Source: Candidatus Pelagibacter sp.
GTDB lineage: Bacteria > Pseudomonadota > Alphaproteobacteria > Pelagibacterales > Pelagibacteraceae
DNA length: 64,000 nucleotides
Direction: 5' to 3'
Assembly (NCBI GenBank): GCA_002689925.1
Contig: NZIO01000048.1
Span: 1-64,000, forward strand
Shown here: positions 24,621-34,054 of the stretch, piece after piece
Layout: every line of letters begins with the position of its first letter
Position numbering within the stretch: the first letter of the stretch is position 1
Translations under genes and position numbers: made by a program
Notes under the pieces: model-generated
The model's input: only the letters and a program-made list of their open reading frames with translations
The model's database searches: none
Told to the model about the DNA's origin: nothing

Positions 24621-25143
24621 ATTTTTTATGTTTTTGTTTGATATCTTCAATTCTAATTGTTTCGTAATTTTCAAAAGGTTGCACTATCCACGGATCATCT
24701 TTTAACTTCGTCGCACAAAAGTCAGGCTCAAAAGTTGATGATTTTTTTTTCCATAATATTGCAGTTTTTATATCTTCAATTTTATCTTTTATAGGTTTAT
24801 ATTTTCTAATCCATTCCATGCTTTTAATTAATGTAATTCCAGTATCAGAAAGATCATCACATAATAAAATTCTTCCACCCATATTTTCTGCTATTGAGCT
24901 CATTTCTCTAGAAAAAACTATATTTCCCTGTTCATCCTCAATTCCTTTACCGCTATAAGACTCGACAGCTAGATAAGCGCACTTGAGTTTAAAAACTCTA
25001 CTTAAAACGTCAATCATAGGGGCTGCTCCACGCATTATACCAACAAGTAGAGTGGGTTTATAACCACTCTCATCTATTTGTATCGCTAGTTTTTCAACAG
25101 TTCTATTATATTCTTCCCAGTTAATTATTAATTTTTGATCCAT
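24619..25143 (-). CDS. purine phosphoribosyltransferase (Gpt/Hpt-like)
   Basis: 174 residues. The PRPP-binding loop ILLCDDLSDTG and the early flexible-loop region LLVGIMRGAAPMIDVL identify a type I phosphoribosyltransferase. The C-terminal DDPWIVQPFE segment is like hypoxanthine/xanthine-guanine enzymes, where the tryptophan stacks on the base. The Cys in the PRPP loop replaces the usual Val-Asp. Convergent with a purine permease, so base salvage (base + PRPP to nucleotide) is likely. The exact base cannot be read from the sequence. Confidence 0.8.
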   Translation of the reverse strand: MDQKLIINWEEYNRTVEKLAIQIDESGYKPTLLVGIMRGAAPMIDVLSRVFKLKCAYLAVESYSGKGIEDEQGNIVFSREMSSIAENMGGRILLCDDLSDTGITLIKSMEWIRKYKPIKDKIEDIKTAILWKKKSSTFEPDFCATKLKDDPWIVQPFENYETIRIEDIKQKHKK

Positions 25144-25194
25144 TATAATTTTGATATCATAGTTAAAAATAACTAAATAAAAAGAGGAAAATAA

Positions 25195-25494
25195 ATGACA
25201 AAAGGATACTGGGTAGCATTATACAAAAAAATTGAAAATAAAGATGATCTTGGCAGTTATGCTTTAAAAGCTACAGAAACTATTAAAAATTATGGAGGAA
25301 AACCCCTTGTAAGAGGTGGAAAATATAATTGTTTAGAAGGAGATGAATATCAAAGAACAGTGATTTGGGAATTTCCAAGCTTTGCTGAAGCCGAAAAATG
25401 TTATAATTCAAAAGAATATCAAAATGCTTGGTCTTTAGCAAAAAATACTACAGAAAGAAATTTGCAAGTTATTGAAGGTTTTAGTATTGAATAG
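25195..25494 (+). CDS. DUF1330 family protein
   Basis: 99 residues matching the DUF1330 alpha+beta (ferredoxin-like) domain: GYWVALYKKIENKD, YGGKPLVRGGK, VIWEFPSFAEAEKCYNSKEYQ and the C-terminal VIEGF strand. The function of the family is unknown, although its fold suggests a small dimeric enzyme or binding protein. A good ribosome site (AGAGGA) precedes the ATG. Its 3' end overlaps the convergent alkA gene by 14 nt. Confidence 0.9.
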   Translation: MTKGYWVALYKKIENKDDLGSYALKATETIKNYGGKPLVRGGKYNCLEGDEYQRTVIWEFPSFAEAEKCYNSKEYQNAWSLAKNTTERNLQVIEGFSIE

Positions 25495-26116
25495 GTTTAG
25501 GATCAATACTTCTCCAAAAATACCAAGTTGCAACAGAACAATAAGGAGAAAATTTTTTTTGCAAAGATTTCACAAAAGACTCTGGTGGTAAATATTTTTT
25601 TTTATAACTTAATGAAATAGCTCTTAAAAGACCTATATCTTGTATGGGCCAAATATTTGAACGGTTATAAGTAAATAACAAAATCATTTCAGCTGACCAT
25701 CTTCCAATTTGTCTTAGTTGAGAAAGATAAATTATAGCCTCTTCATCTGTCATTTTATTAATTAATTTTGGATTAAAACTTTTATTTAAAATTTGTTTAG
25801 ATAAATTTTTAATTCCTTTAACTTTTTGTCTACTTAAACCACAGCTCTTTAATTGAATATTTGTCAATTTTGAAACTTTAGTAGCATTAACTTTATTTTT
25901 GCACTTTTTTTCAAACTTTTTAAAAACTGAATTTGCTGCCGCTACACTAATTTGCTGCCCTATAATACTTTTGCATAAAGAATAAAAAATATCTTTTCTG
26001 CTAATTAAAACTGTTTCTGATGGGGAATTGTACTGCTTTATAAGATTAGCTAAAATTTTATCCTTTTTCGACAAATATTTTTTTGCTGTATTCCAATATT
26101 TTGGTGCTTTAGTCAT
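25481..26116 (-). CDS. alkA: DNA-3-methyladenine glycosylase II (AlkA type)
   Basis: 211 residues of the HhH-GPD superfamily. The helix-hairpin-helix LRQIGRWSAEMILL is followed by the catalytic aspartate in WPIQDIGLL. Upstream IIGQQISVAAANSVF is the family's DNA-intercalating region. It lacks the N-terminal beta domain of E. coli AlkA (282 aa), as do many alphaproteobacterial homologues. It removes alkylated purines from DNA. Its start overlaps the end of the transporter gene by 8 nt, so the two are co-transcribed. Confidence 0.88.
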   Translation of the reverse strand: MTKAPKYWNTAKKYLSKKDKILANLIKQYNSPSETVLISRKDIFYSLCKSIIGQQISVAAANSVFKKFEKKCKNKVNATKVSKLTNIQLKSCGLSRQKVKGIKNLSKQILNKSFNPKLINKMTDEEAIIYLSQLRQIGRWSAEMILLFTYNRSNIWPIQDIGLLRAISLSYKKKYLPPESFVKSLQKKFSPYCSVATWYFWRSIDPKPIQY

Positions 26117-26990
26117 GACGTTGAATTGAAATTTGTTTCTTATTATGAAATTCTCTTATAAAAATAATAATAGATGCAAAAACTACTAATAAAGCTCCCA
26201 TAATAGTTTTTATCGTTGGAATTTCATTCCAAATTAAATAACCAAATATAATTGCAAAAATTATTGACAAATATCTTATTGGTGCAACTATAGAAACTTC
26301 AGCAAGCTTATAGGCTTGTGTTAACCATAAATTTGCCACTCCACCAAGCAGTCCAATCATAGATAATATAAAAAAATCTTTTACACTAGGTAGTACCCAC
26401 CCAAAAGGTAAAGTCATTAAGCCTACGATACCTATTGTTAGTGTAAAATAAAAAGTCATTAACCAAACTGGTTCTGTTGTAGACATTTTTCTTAAAATTA
26501 TAGAAACAAAAGCCAATCCAATACAAAATAATATTGGTAAAAAATAAAAAATATTTAAATTTGTAAACCCAGGTTCAGAAATTATTAAAACACCCAAAAA
26601 ACCAATCAATACTGCTAACCATCTAAATAGTCCTACTTTTTCACTTAAAAAAAAAATAGATAAGAGTGTAATAAAAATTGGTGAAGCATATGATAAACTT
26701 ACCACAACCGCTAAAGGAAGTTCTCTAAGAGCAATAAATATTGCTATTAAGGCAATGATTCCAGCAATAGATCTTAGTATATGTAGACCTGGTCTTTTAG
26801 TATAATAAAAATTTTTTAATCTTTCTTTTGGTATTAGAAAAAATACTGGGATAAAACCAAATACAGATCTAAAAACTAAAACCTCGCCTAATGGATAATC
26901 ATCTGACCATTTTACAAGTAAATCCATCATAGAAAATGCACATACTGATAAAAACATGTACAAAAAGCCTAATTGATTTTTACTTAACAT
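26109..26990 (-). CDS. EamA/DMT family transporter
   Basis: 293 residues with about ten predicted membrane helices arranged as two EamA repeats (roughly 8-135 and 148-280). Internal hallmarks are SYASPIFITLLSIFFLSEKVG and LTQAYKLAEVSIVAPIRYLSIIFA, each ending one repeat with the (S/A)xAsPl-xxEk pattern. The family exports or imports small metabolites, but the substrate cannot be inferred. It is followed by alkA and lies 35 nt from the divergent msrA. Confidence 0.88.
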   Translation of the reverse strand: MLSKNQLGFLYMFLSVCAFSMMDLLVKWSDDYPLGEVLVFRSVFGFIPVFFLIPKERLKNFYYTKRPGLHILRSIAGIIALIAIFIALRELPLAVVVSLSYASPIFITLLSIFFLSEKVGLFRWLAVLIGFLGVLIISEPGFTNLNIFYFLPILFCIGLAFVSIILRKMSTTEPVWLMTFYFTLTIGIVGLMTLPFGWVLPSVKDFFILSMIGLLGGVANLWLTQAYKLAEVSIVAPIRYLSIIFAIIFGYLIWNEIPTIKTIMGALLVVFASIIIFIREFHNKKQISIQRHD

Positions 26991-27025
26991 AGCAATAATT
27001 TGTAAATCAAATTAAACTATAATCA

Positions 27026-27469
27026 ATGGAAAATGCAATTTTAGCACTTGGATGTTTTTGGGGGCCAGAAATCAAATTTGGTGAGGTAAAAGGTATTATG
27101 AAAACTGAAGTGGGATATTGCGGTGGTAATAATAAAGTTACAAATTATAAAGAAGTATGTACTGGTAAAACTAATCATGCTGAGGTTGTAAAGTTAGATT
27201 TTGATCCACAAATTATATCTTATGAGCAAATTTTAGAATTTTTCTTTAAGATACATGACCCGACAACTTTAAACTCTCAAGGTCCTGATTTTGGAACACA
27301 ATATAGAAGTGAAATATTTTGTTTAGATAAAAATCAAAAGCGTATAGCAGAAAAAGTAAGGGAAAAAATAAAAAAAAATTTTTCTAAAAAAATTGTGACC
27401 AACATTTCTTTATCTAAAAATTATTGTCCAGCTGAAGAATATCATCAGCAATATTTAAAAAAAAGATAG
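27026..27469 (+). CDS. msrA: peptide-methionine (S)-S-oxide reductase
   Basis: 147 residues. The active-site GCFWGPE near residue 9 supplies the catalytic Cys. GYCGG, HAEVVKLDFDP, HDPTTLNSQGPDFGTQYRS and YCPAEEYHQQY are all characteristic. It reduces methionine sulfoxide in proteins with electrons from thioredoxin (trxA is also in the window). In the C-terminal block the usual tyrosine is Cys (NYCPAEEYHQ), which could act as a resolving cysteine; that is inference. The next gene begins 1 nt later. Confidence 0.92.
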   Translation: MENAILALGCFWGPEIKFGEVKGIMKTEVGYCGGNNKVTNYKEVCTGKTNHAEVVKLDFDPQIISYEQILEFFFKIHDPTTLNSQGPDFGTQYRSEIFCLDKNQKRIAEKVREKIKKNFSKKIVTNISLSKNYCPAEEYHQQYLKKR

Positions 27470-27470
27470 A

Positions 27471-28304
27471 ATGTCGTTAGTAAGTACAAATTGGCTAGAA
27501 AAAAATTTAAGCAAAGTTAAGATATTTGATGCAAGTTGGCATATGCCAAATACAAAAAGAAATGCAAAAAAGGAATATATAAACTGTCATATTCCTAAAG
27601 CAATATTTTGGGACTTAGATGAACATAGTGATAAAGATTCACCATTTCCACATATGATGCCAAATTCTGATAATTGGGGTAAAATGTTATCTTCTTTTAG
27701 AATTAAAAGTGATGACCATATTATTGTCTATGATTCTAGTGAAGTTTATAGTGCCTGTAGATTGTGGTTTTCTCTTAAATATTTTGGACACAAAAAAGTC
27801 TCTGTTCTAGATGGAGGATTAAAAAAATGGCTAAATGAAAAAAAAATAATAACAAATAAAATTGAAAAAATTCCTTTAATACAAAATTATAAAGAATATA
27901 TAGCAAGTCAAGATATCGCTTTTTTAATTAAAGATATAAATCAAATTAAAGAAAATATTAAAAACGAATCTTTTATACTGGTAGATGGAAGAAGTCGTGA
28001 TCGCTTTGAAGGAAAAGTTGAAGAACCTCGCCCAGGATTAAAAAAAGGCTGCATCCCAAAATCAAAAAATATACCTTTTGAAAAATGTATTAATTTAAAA
28101 ACTAATACTTTTAAAACAAAGGATGAACTTGCTGAAGTTTTCAATGAAAATAATGTAGATTATTTTAAATCTAATGTTTTTTCTTGTGGTTCAGGTGTGA
28201 CAGCGTGTGTTTTAGGTCTAGCTTATTTTCTAATAAGTGGTAAAAATGCTGTGATCTACGATGGCTCATATGCCGAATGGGGAAAATTAAATGAAAAGAT
28301 CTAA
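27471..28304 (+). CDS. sseA: thiosulfate/3-mercaptopyruvate sulfurtransferase
   Basis: 277 residues, two rhodanese domains. The N-terminal inactive domain has DASWHMPNTKRNAKKEY and LDEHSDKDSPFPHMMP. The C-terminal domain carries the catalytic loop SCGSGVTACVL; CGSGVTA is the 3-mercaptopyruvate type, while thiosulfate rhodaneses usually have CRKGVTA. It transfers sulfane sulfur to thiophilic acceptors such as thioredoxin or cyanide. One nt after msrA and overlapping the RND adaptor by 14 nt, so the run msrA-sseA-adaptor-pump is probably one transcript. Confidence 0.9.
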   Translation: MSLVSTNWLEKNLSKVKIFDASWHMPNTKRNAKKEYINCHIPKAIFWDLDEHSDKDSPFPHMMPNSDNWGKMLSSFRIKSDDHIIVYDSSEVYSACRLWFSLKYFGHKKVSVLDGGLKKWLNEKKIITNKIEKIPLIQNYKEYIASQDIAFLIKDINQIKENIKNESFILVDGRSRDRFEGKVEEPRPGLKKGCIPKSKNIPFEKCINLKTNTFKTKDELAEVFNENNVDYFKSNVFSCGSGVTACVLGLAYFLISGKNAVIYDGSYAEWGKLNEKI

Positions 28305-29160
28305 AAAAATTACAATTTCAATAATAATATTTTTTATAGTCATTGCGGCTATTGTTATTGGAAGATATTCAATGGGTATATACTTTAAGAAAAAATTTTC
28401 TAAACGTCCTCCCCCAGGAGTTATTATAAATATTGTAGAAAATAAAAATTTTAGTCAAACTTTAGAAAGTTATTGTACTTCTCTAAGCAGCAAAACAATT
28501 TCTTATAAAATAAAAAAAAATGAATTATTAGAAGCAATTAATTTTAATATTAAAGTTAATAAAGGGGATGTTATTGCTAAACTTTCTTCTAAAGTCATAA
28601 CCGCACCTTTTTCTGGAATATTAGGTAAAAGAGGAATTAGTGAAAGTAGTTTAGGTTCTGAGAATACAATTATCTTAACTCTAGATGACTCTAGAAAAGT
28701 TTTGTGTGACTTAAAAATCCCTGAAAAATATGCATCAATTTTAAAAAGAAATCTTAAACTAAAAGCTAAATTTTCAGCTTATAAAGACAAAACTTACGAA
28801 GGAATAATCGATTCAGTTGCTTCTCGAGTAGATGCACAAACCAGAAGTATATTAGCAAGAGCACAAATTAGTAATCAAGACTCAGAAATAATTCCTGGTT
28901 CACTCCTTGAAATAGAAATATTATATAATGAAAAAAATACATTAAGTGTTCCAGATACAAGCATCATGTATGAGGGAAATAAAAAATTTATTTATAAATT
29001 GGTTGATAATAATATGATTGAAAAAATAGAAGTTAAAACTGGCATTCGCAGTGAAGGTAATTTAGAAATTTTGGATGGTTTGAATATTGGAGATAAAGTA
29101 ATAGCTGAAGGATTAACAAAAGTTAGACCTGGAATTAAAGTAAAACCTATTATTCAATAA
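28291..29160 (+). CDS. RND efflux periplasmic adaptor (membrane fusion protein) lacking the alpha-hairpin
   Basis: 289 residues, short for the family (usually about 350-400). A single N-terminal membrane anchor (about residues 9-27) is followed by a lipoyl-type half (INFNIKVNKGDVIAKLSS). The second lipoyl half (VITAPFSGILGKRGI) follows at once. The alpha-helical coiled-coil hairpin that normally separates these halves and contacts the outer-membrane channel is missing. The beta-barrel (VDAQTRSILARAQI) and membrane-proximal domain (DGLNIGDKVIAEGL) are present. It lies 8 nt before the RND pump gene. No TolC-type gene is near. Confidence 0.85.
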   Translation: MKRSKKITISIIIFFIVIAAIVIGRYSMGIYFKKKFSKRPPPGVIINIVENKNFSQTLESYCTSLSSKTISYKIKKNELLEAINFNIKVNKGDVIAKLSSKVITAPFSGILGKRGISESSLGSENTIILTLDDSRKVLCDLKIPEKYASILKRNLKLKAKFSAYKDKTYEGIIDSVASRVDAQTRSILARAQISNQDSEIIPGSLLEIEILYNEKNTLSVPDTSIMYEGNKKFIYKLVDNNMIEKIEVKTGIRSEGNLEILDGLNIGDKVIAEGLTKVRPGIKVKPIIQ

Positions 29161-29168
29161 TAAATAAA

Positions 29169-32100
29169 ATGTATTTAACCGAATTAAGTATAAAAAGACC
29201 AGTTGTTGCAACAGTGTTTTCTCTAATACTTGTTACTTTTGGTTTATTTGTTTTTTCTAAGTTACCAGTAAGAGAATTACCATCAGGCCTTCAGCCACCT
29301 GTTGTTCAGATACAAGTAGACTATCAAGGAGCAAATGCTGAAGTTGTTTCCACTGAAATTACAGAAATAATAGAAGATGTAATAGGTGGAGCCGAAGGTA
29401 TAAAAAATATCGATTCAATATCAGAAAATGGGAGAAGCACAATTAAGATTGAATTTAATACTAATATTAATTTAGATAATGCTGCAAATGATATAAGAGA
29501 TAGAGTTTCAAGAGTTTCCGATAATCTTCCAGAAGACTCAAAAGCTCCTGAGATCTTAAAACAAAGTGCTGGTTTTACAACTAGTATGTGGTTAAGTGTG
29601 TCAAGTTCTACTTGGACTGACCTTGAAATAGGGGATTATACAAGAAGATATTTAGTTGATAGTTTTTCTAATGTTGAGGGAGTTGGTAGAATTCGTATAG
29701 GAGGACTTAGAGAGTTAAGCGTTAGAGTTTATATAGATCCTATTAAATTAGCCGCAAATAATTTAACTATACAAGAAGTAGAACAATCATTAAGAAAAGA
29801 AAATATCAGTCTTCCAGCTGGAAGTTTAGAGGCTAATAATATTGATCTAACAATTAACCTCGATAAAGCTTATAAAGATTTATCATCAATTAAACAGCTT
29901 CCTATTAAAAAAAATAGAAATAACATAATACGATTAGAAAATATTGCTAAAATAAGTTACGGCCCTGTTTCAGAAAAAACTCTTTTTAAATCAATAAGTA
30001 AAATTGGAAGTTCCAGTGATAAAGTTGTGGGAATTGGAATTTATGCAAAATCAGGTGCTTCTACAGTAGAACTATCAAAAAAAATCAGAGAGAGAATTGT
30101 AGATGTACAAAAAACTTTACCTGATGAGCTTAAGTTAGCTGTTTCTTTTGATAGAGCTACATATATTAATGCAGCAATATCTGAGGTTTATAAAACATTA
30201 ATTATAGCGTTTTTATTAGTCGTAATAATAATTTATCTTTTTTTAGGTAACTTAAAAGCAGTAATTGTACCAGCTGTAGCACTTCCAGTAAGTTTAATTA
30301 GTTCTTTTTTGGGCCTTTGGATATTTGATCTATCAATAAATATTTTTGTACTTTTAAGTTTTATATTAGCTATTGGAATAATCACTGATGACAGTGTTAT
30401 AATGACTGATGCGATCTATCACAGAGTTGAAAATGGAGAAACTTCTTTGGTAGCCGCAATGAAAGGTTCAAAAAGTATTACTTTTGCTATTATTTCCACT
30501 ACCTTAGTTTTGGTAGCTGTCTTTTTACCTTTAATTTTTATAGAAGGAATTTCAGGAACATTATTCAAAGAAACGGCAATTTCTTTAACATTTGCTATAG
30601 TTGTATCCTCTTTTGTAGCATTAACTCTTTCACCTATGCTTGGAAGTAAATTTTTAAATAGAAATACAAAAAAAACAAAGATTGTTTTGAAATTTGAGAA
30701 ATATTTTTTAATGTTTTCAGCTTTTTACTCTGAAACTTTAGATTATTGGATAACAAAAAATAAAACCATCGTTACTTTTATATTTTTTATCGTTATAGCA
30801 TCTGTATTGTTATTCGCTTTTGCCCCTAAAGAGTTGCTTCCTAAAGAAGATAGGGGTGTCTATTTGGTCATTGGAAAAACAGATGAAGGAAGTTCATTTC
30901 AATACACATCTGACAAAGCCCAAGTGATAGAAAAAAGATTAACATCTTTAGTTAAAGATGAAAATGAATCATATAAAAGAATGATTATGAGGGTACCTGG
31001 ATTTGGAAGATCAAGTAAATCTTATAATAGTTTTATAATTATAGCCCTACTAGATGACTGGAATAATAGAAAAGAAAGCTCAGAAAAAATTATGAGAAAG
31101 GCTATTGGAAAAATTGTAACTGTACCACAAGCGCTTGCATTTCCAATTTCTCCACAAAGTATAAGGGTAAGCAGTTATAATAAACCTGTTCAAATGGTTT
31201 TGCTTGGAAAAAGTTATGAGGAACTTGAAAATTGGCAAAATTTAATGATTAAAAAAATGAGAAAAAATAAAAATTTAGCAGCAATTGAATCTGATTTTTC
31301 TAGAAATAAACCAGAAATCAAACTAATTATTAATAGAAAAAAATCTCAGGATTTAGGAATTTCTATTCAATCAATTGGAAAAACAATAGAAACATTATAT
31401 TCTGGTAAAACTGTAACAAAATTTAACAAGCTGGGTAAAGAATATCCTATTATACTTCAGTCAGATATTGAAAATAGAAAAAAAAGTGAAAGTTTGAGTA
31501 AAATTTTTGTTCGTTCTGAAACTACAGGAAAATTAATATCATTGGCAAATCTAGTTGATTTTGAAGAAGTTGGTTCTGCTAAAATTTTAGCTCGTTATGA
31601 TAGACAAAGAGCAGTAACAATTAGCGCAAGATTAATTGGTAATTATACATTATCAGAGGCATTAAATTATCTTGAACAAGCTGCAAATGAAACTATACCA
31701 CAAGCAAGAATTAAGTGGAAAGGAAAATCAGAAGAATTAAAAGAAACAAGTAACGAATTATTTATAATATTTGCTTTAGCGCTATTAACTGCTTTTCTAG
31801 TAATGGCGGCAAATTTTAATAGTTTTGTTCACCCTGCTGTGATAATGCTAACTGTTCCATTAAGTGTGTTTGGTGGAATTATTTTTATTTTATTATTCAA
31901 CTCGAGCATTAATGTTTTCTCACAAATAGCTTTGATTATTTTAATTGGAATCTCCACAAAAAATTCAATTTTAATTGTAGATTGGGCCAACCAACTGCGT
32001 AGAGCAGGAAAAAATATTCAAAATGCAGTTCTTGAAGCTTGTAAAAGAAGATTTAGAGCAATTATTATGACATCTCTTTCAACGATGATTGCCATGGTAC

Positions 32101-32297
32101 CTTTACTCATTGGTAATATAGGTCCAGGGGCTGGAGAAGGTAGCCGTTTAGCAGTAGGAACTACAATATTTGGAGGTATGCTAATTTCTACGTTCTTTAC
32201 ACTTTATGTAACCCCAACAATGTACGTTTTACTTACAAAAAATACGAAAAGAATTGATGCAGTAGATCTTCAATTAATCAAAGAACTTAAAAAATAA
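29169..32297 (+). CDS. RND multidrug efflux transporter (AcrB/HAE1 family)
   Basis: 1042 residues, full length, with the twelve-helix, two-large-loop layout. The N terminus SIKRPVVATVFSL is typical. The proton-relay residues are present: Asp pair in IGIITDDSVIMTDA (TM4) and Lys in ISTKNSILIVDWANQ (TM10). With the adaptor immediately upstream it should export hydrophobic compounds from the inner membrane and periplasm. The substrate is not predictable. Its 3' end overlaps the convergent SLT lipoprotein gene by 11 nt. Confidence 0.95.
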   Translation: MYLTELSIKRPVVATVFSLILVTFGLFVFSKLPVRELPSGLQPPVVQIQVDYQGANAEVVSTEITEIIEDVIGGAEGIKNIDSISENGRSTIKIEFNTNINLDNAANDIRDRVSRVSDNLPEDSKAPEILKQSAGFTTSMWLSVSSSTWTDLEIGDYTRRYLVDSFSNVEGVGRIRIGGLRELSVRVYIDPIKLAANNLTIQEVEQSLRKENISLPAGSLEANNIDLTINLDKAYKDLSSIKQLPIKKNRNNIIRLENIAKISYGPVSEKTLFKSISKIGSSSDKVVGIGIYAKSGASTVELSKKIRERIVDVQKTLPDELKLAVSFDRATYINAAISEVYKTLIIAFLLVVIIIYLFLGNLKAVIVPAVALPVSLISSFLGLWIFDLSINIFVLLSFILAIGIITDDSVIMTDAIYHRVENGETSLVAAMKGSKSITFAIISTTLVLVAVFLPLIFIEGISGTLFKETAISLTFAIVVSSFVALTLSPMLGSKFLNRNTKKTKIVLKFEKYFLMFSAFYSETLDYWITKNKTIVTFIFFIVIASVLLFAFAPKELLPKEDRGVYLVIGKTDEGSSFQYTSDKAQVIEKRLTSLVKDENESYKRMIMRVPGFGRSSKSYNSFIIIALLDDWNNRKESSEKIMRKAIGKIVTVPQALAFPISPQSIRVSSYNKPVQMVLLGKSYEELENWQNLMIKKMRKNKNLAAIESDFSRNKPEIKLIINRKKSQDLGISIQSIGKTIETLYSGKTVTKFNKLGKEYPIILQSDIENRKKSESLSKIFVRSETTGKLISLANLVDFEEVGSAKILARYDRQRAVTISARLIGNYTLSEALNYLEQAANETIPQARIKWKGKSEELKETSNELFIIFALALLTAFLVMAANFNSFVHPAVIMLTVPLSVFGGIIFILLFNSSINVFSQIALIILIGISTKNSILIVDWANQLRRAGKNIQNAVLEACKRRFRAIIMTSLSTMIAMVPLLIGNIGPGAGEGSRLAVGTTIFGGMLISTFFTLYVTPTMYVLLTKNTKRIDAVDLQLIKELKK

Positions 32298-32892
32298 TAT
32301 ATTTTTTTTTATTTAATCTATTTTTACAGTCATTTAATTGTCGTCTATATCTTTGAGCTTGTTCTTTAACTCGTTTAGCTAAAATTATAACTTTTTTATT
32401 ATTCCTATAATTCTTATAATTTCCCCACCCTTCATGATAAGCAATATATTGTCTATAAGCATCATTTTTTGGAATCTTTAAAATTGATTCTGTTTTATTA
32501 AAATACCATCCTATGAAATCTACACTATCTCTAAATCTTGTTCTTAAAGCCAAAGAGTTTTTTGTTTCTTTTTTATATTGTTCCCACGTACCTTTAACTG
32601 CTTGAGAGTATCCAAAAGAACTAGAAGGTCTTTTATATGGTATAATTTTAAAAATTTTTTTCCTTCTTGGTTTAGCCAACCAATTAAAATTAGACTCTTT
32701 TTGGATTACAGCTAATTGAATATAAACTGGAACTTTCCATTTTGTTTCAGCTTTTTTTGCATGCTTATACCATAAGTATTTTTCTGAAAATATTTCACAA
32801 CTATTTTGAGTATTTTTAGGTATTGAAGAACATGATGATAAAAAAAATAAGATAAACAAAATTGTAATTTGTTTTTTTAATAAATGATTCAC
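32287..32892 (-). CDS. SLT-domain lytic transglycosylase-like lipoprotein
   Basis: 201 residues. The signal peptide ends in a lipobox (LSSCSS, Cys about residue 21). The soluble lytic transglycosylase fold is supported by VIQKESNFNW, with the expected catalytic Glu, by SFGYSQAVKGTWEQY and by AYHEGWGNY. It should cleave peptidoglycan glycan strands with 1,6-anhydro product formation, at the outer membrane. The basic C-terminal tail (RVKEQAQRYRRQLNDC) is common in SLT proteins of this type. murU/amgK for recycling of the products lie about 1.2 kb away. Confidence 0.85.
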   Translation of the reverse strand: MNHLLKKQITILFILFFLSSCSSIPKNTQNSCEIFSEKYLWYKHAKKAETKWKVPVYIQLAVIQKESNFNWLAKPRRKKIFKIIPYKRPSSSFGYSQAVKGTWEQYKKETKNSLALRTRFRDSVDFIGWYFNKTESILKIPKNDAYRQYIAYHEGWGNYKNYRNNKKVIILAKRVKEQAQRYRRQLNDCKNRLNKKKYIIF

Positions 32893-32896
32893 TAAT

Positions 32897-33292
32897 TTAG
32901 TTTATCAAAAAAAATTTGAAATAAATATAAGCAAAACAAACACCTGCGATGTTAGCAAATAAGTCAGTAAATTCAAAAGTCCTAATCGGTATAATAATAT
33001 GAATAACTTCAAGTATTATTGATAATGTCAATAAAATAACAAATAATTTTTTAATCTTAAAATTTTCATGAGAATAAAAACCTAAGTGGGAAATAATTAA
33101 ATAACAAAAAAAATGGTTAGTCCATGGTCCTCCACCTGGTTGTGTTCTTAAATCACCGTAAAAAAATAGACCTAAAATACTTCCTGGGTATAATGAAATT
33201 ATAATCAACAATATTAAGAAAAAATAAAAAATTTTATTTAAAAAATTAAATCTTAAGTATTTTTTGTTGAAATTAAATTTTAAGCCTTGCAT
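32897..33292 (-). CDS. VanZ-like membrane protein
   Basis: 131 residues with four hydrophobic segments. The end of the protein matches the VanZ-like pattern: LSIILEVIHIIIP followed by an acidic-aromatic stretch and DLFANIAGVCFAY, equivalent to the conserved GxxxExxQ...R...D-xxaNtxG motif. The function of the family is poorly defined. It precedes the SLT gene by 4 nt on the same strand, which suggests an envelope role for the pair. Confidence 0.7.
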   Translation of the reverse strand: MQGLKFNFNKKYLRFNFLNKIFYFFLILLIIISLYPGSILGLFFYGDLRTQPGGGPWTNHFFCYLIISHLGFYSHENFKIKKLFVILLTLSIILEVIHIIIPIRTFEFTDLFANIAGVCFAYIYFKFFLIN

Positions 33293-33343
33293 GTTTTGTA
33301 AAATATATTATCTCTTATTATATTATTATAGTAATCTTTCAAA

Positions 33344-34054
33344 ATGAAAAACTTAATTTTAATTAGACATGGCCAGAGTAAATGGAATTTAGAAAAAAGA
33401 TTTACTGGATGGGCGGATATTGATCTCACAGATCAAGGAATAAGTGAAGCTCATAATGCTGGAAAACTTATTAAGGACTTAAACTTAGAATATGAGATTT
33501 GTTTTAGTTCTATTTTAAAAAGGGCATACAATACTCTAGAAATAATTTTAAAAATAATTGATCAAAAAAATTTAAAATATGAAAGACATTATCAATTAAA
33601 TGAAAGACATTATGGTGCATTAACTGGATTAAATAAAAATGATATGAAGAAAAAGTATGGTGAAAAAAAAATTTTAGAGTGGAGAAGATCCTGGAATATT
33701 TCTCCTCCATCACACAATAAAGAACTAAACAAATATATAATTTACCCTAATATTCAAGAAACTAATATTCCAAGAAGTGAGTCTTTGGAAGACACATATA
33801 AAAGAATTGTTCCTTTTTATGAAAAAAATATTTTACCTTTATTAAAAAAAGATAAAAATATAATTGTAGCAGCTCATGGAAATTCTTTAAGGGCACTTAT
33901 GAAAAATATATTTAATATATCTAATAATAAAATATTTAAATTAGAAATTCCTACAGGCAATCCTTTACTTATCTCTTTTGATCATGAGTTAAAGATAATA
34001 AAATATGTTTATTTGGACAAAAATAGAGCAAAAGAATTACTCTGTAATGTTTAA
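33344..34054 (+). CDS. gpmA: 2,3-bisphosphoglycerate-dependent phosphoglycerate mutase
   Basis: 236 residues. The phosphoacceptor histidine is H9 in LIRHGQSKWN; FTGWADIDLTDQG, LNERHYGALTGLNK and AAHGNSLRAL complete the dPGM signature. It interconverts 3- and 2-phosphoglycerate in glycolysis/gluconeogenesis. Length and motif spacing are canonical, which excludes a general histidine phosphatase. Its stop overlaps that of the convergent murU gene by 4 nt. Confidence 0.95.
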   Translation: MKNLILIRHGQSKWNLEKRFTGWADIDLTDQGISEAHNAGKLIKDLNLEYEICFSSILKRAYNTLEIILKIIDQKNLKYERHYQLNERHYGALTGLNKNDMKKKYGEKKILEWRRSWNISPPSHNKELNKYIIYPNIQETNIPRSESLEDTYKRIVPFYEKNILPLLKKDKNIIVAAHGNSLRALMKNIFNISNNKIFKLEIPTGNPLLISFDHELKIIKYVYLDKNRAKELLCNV

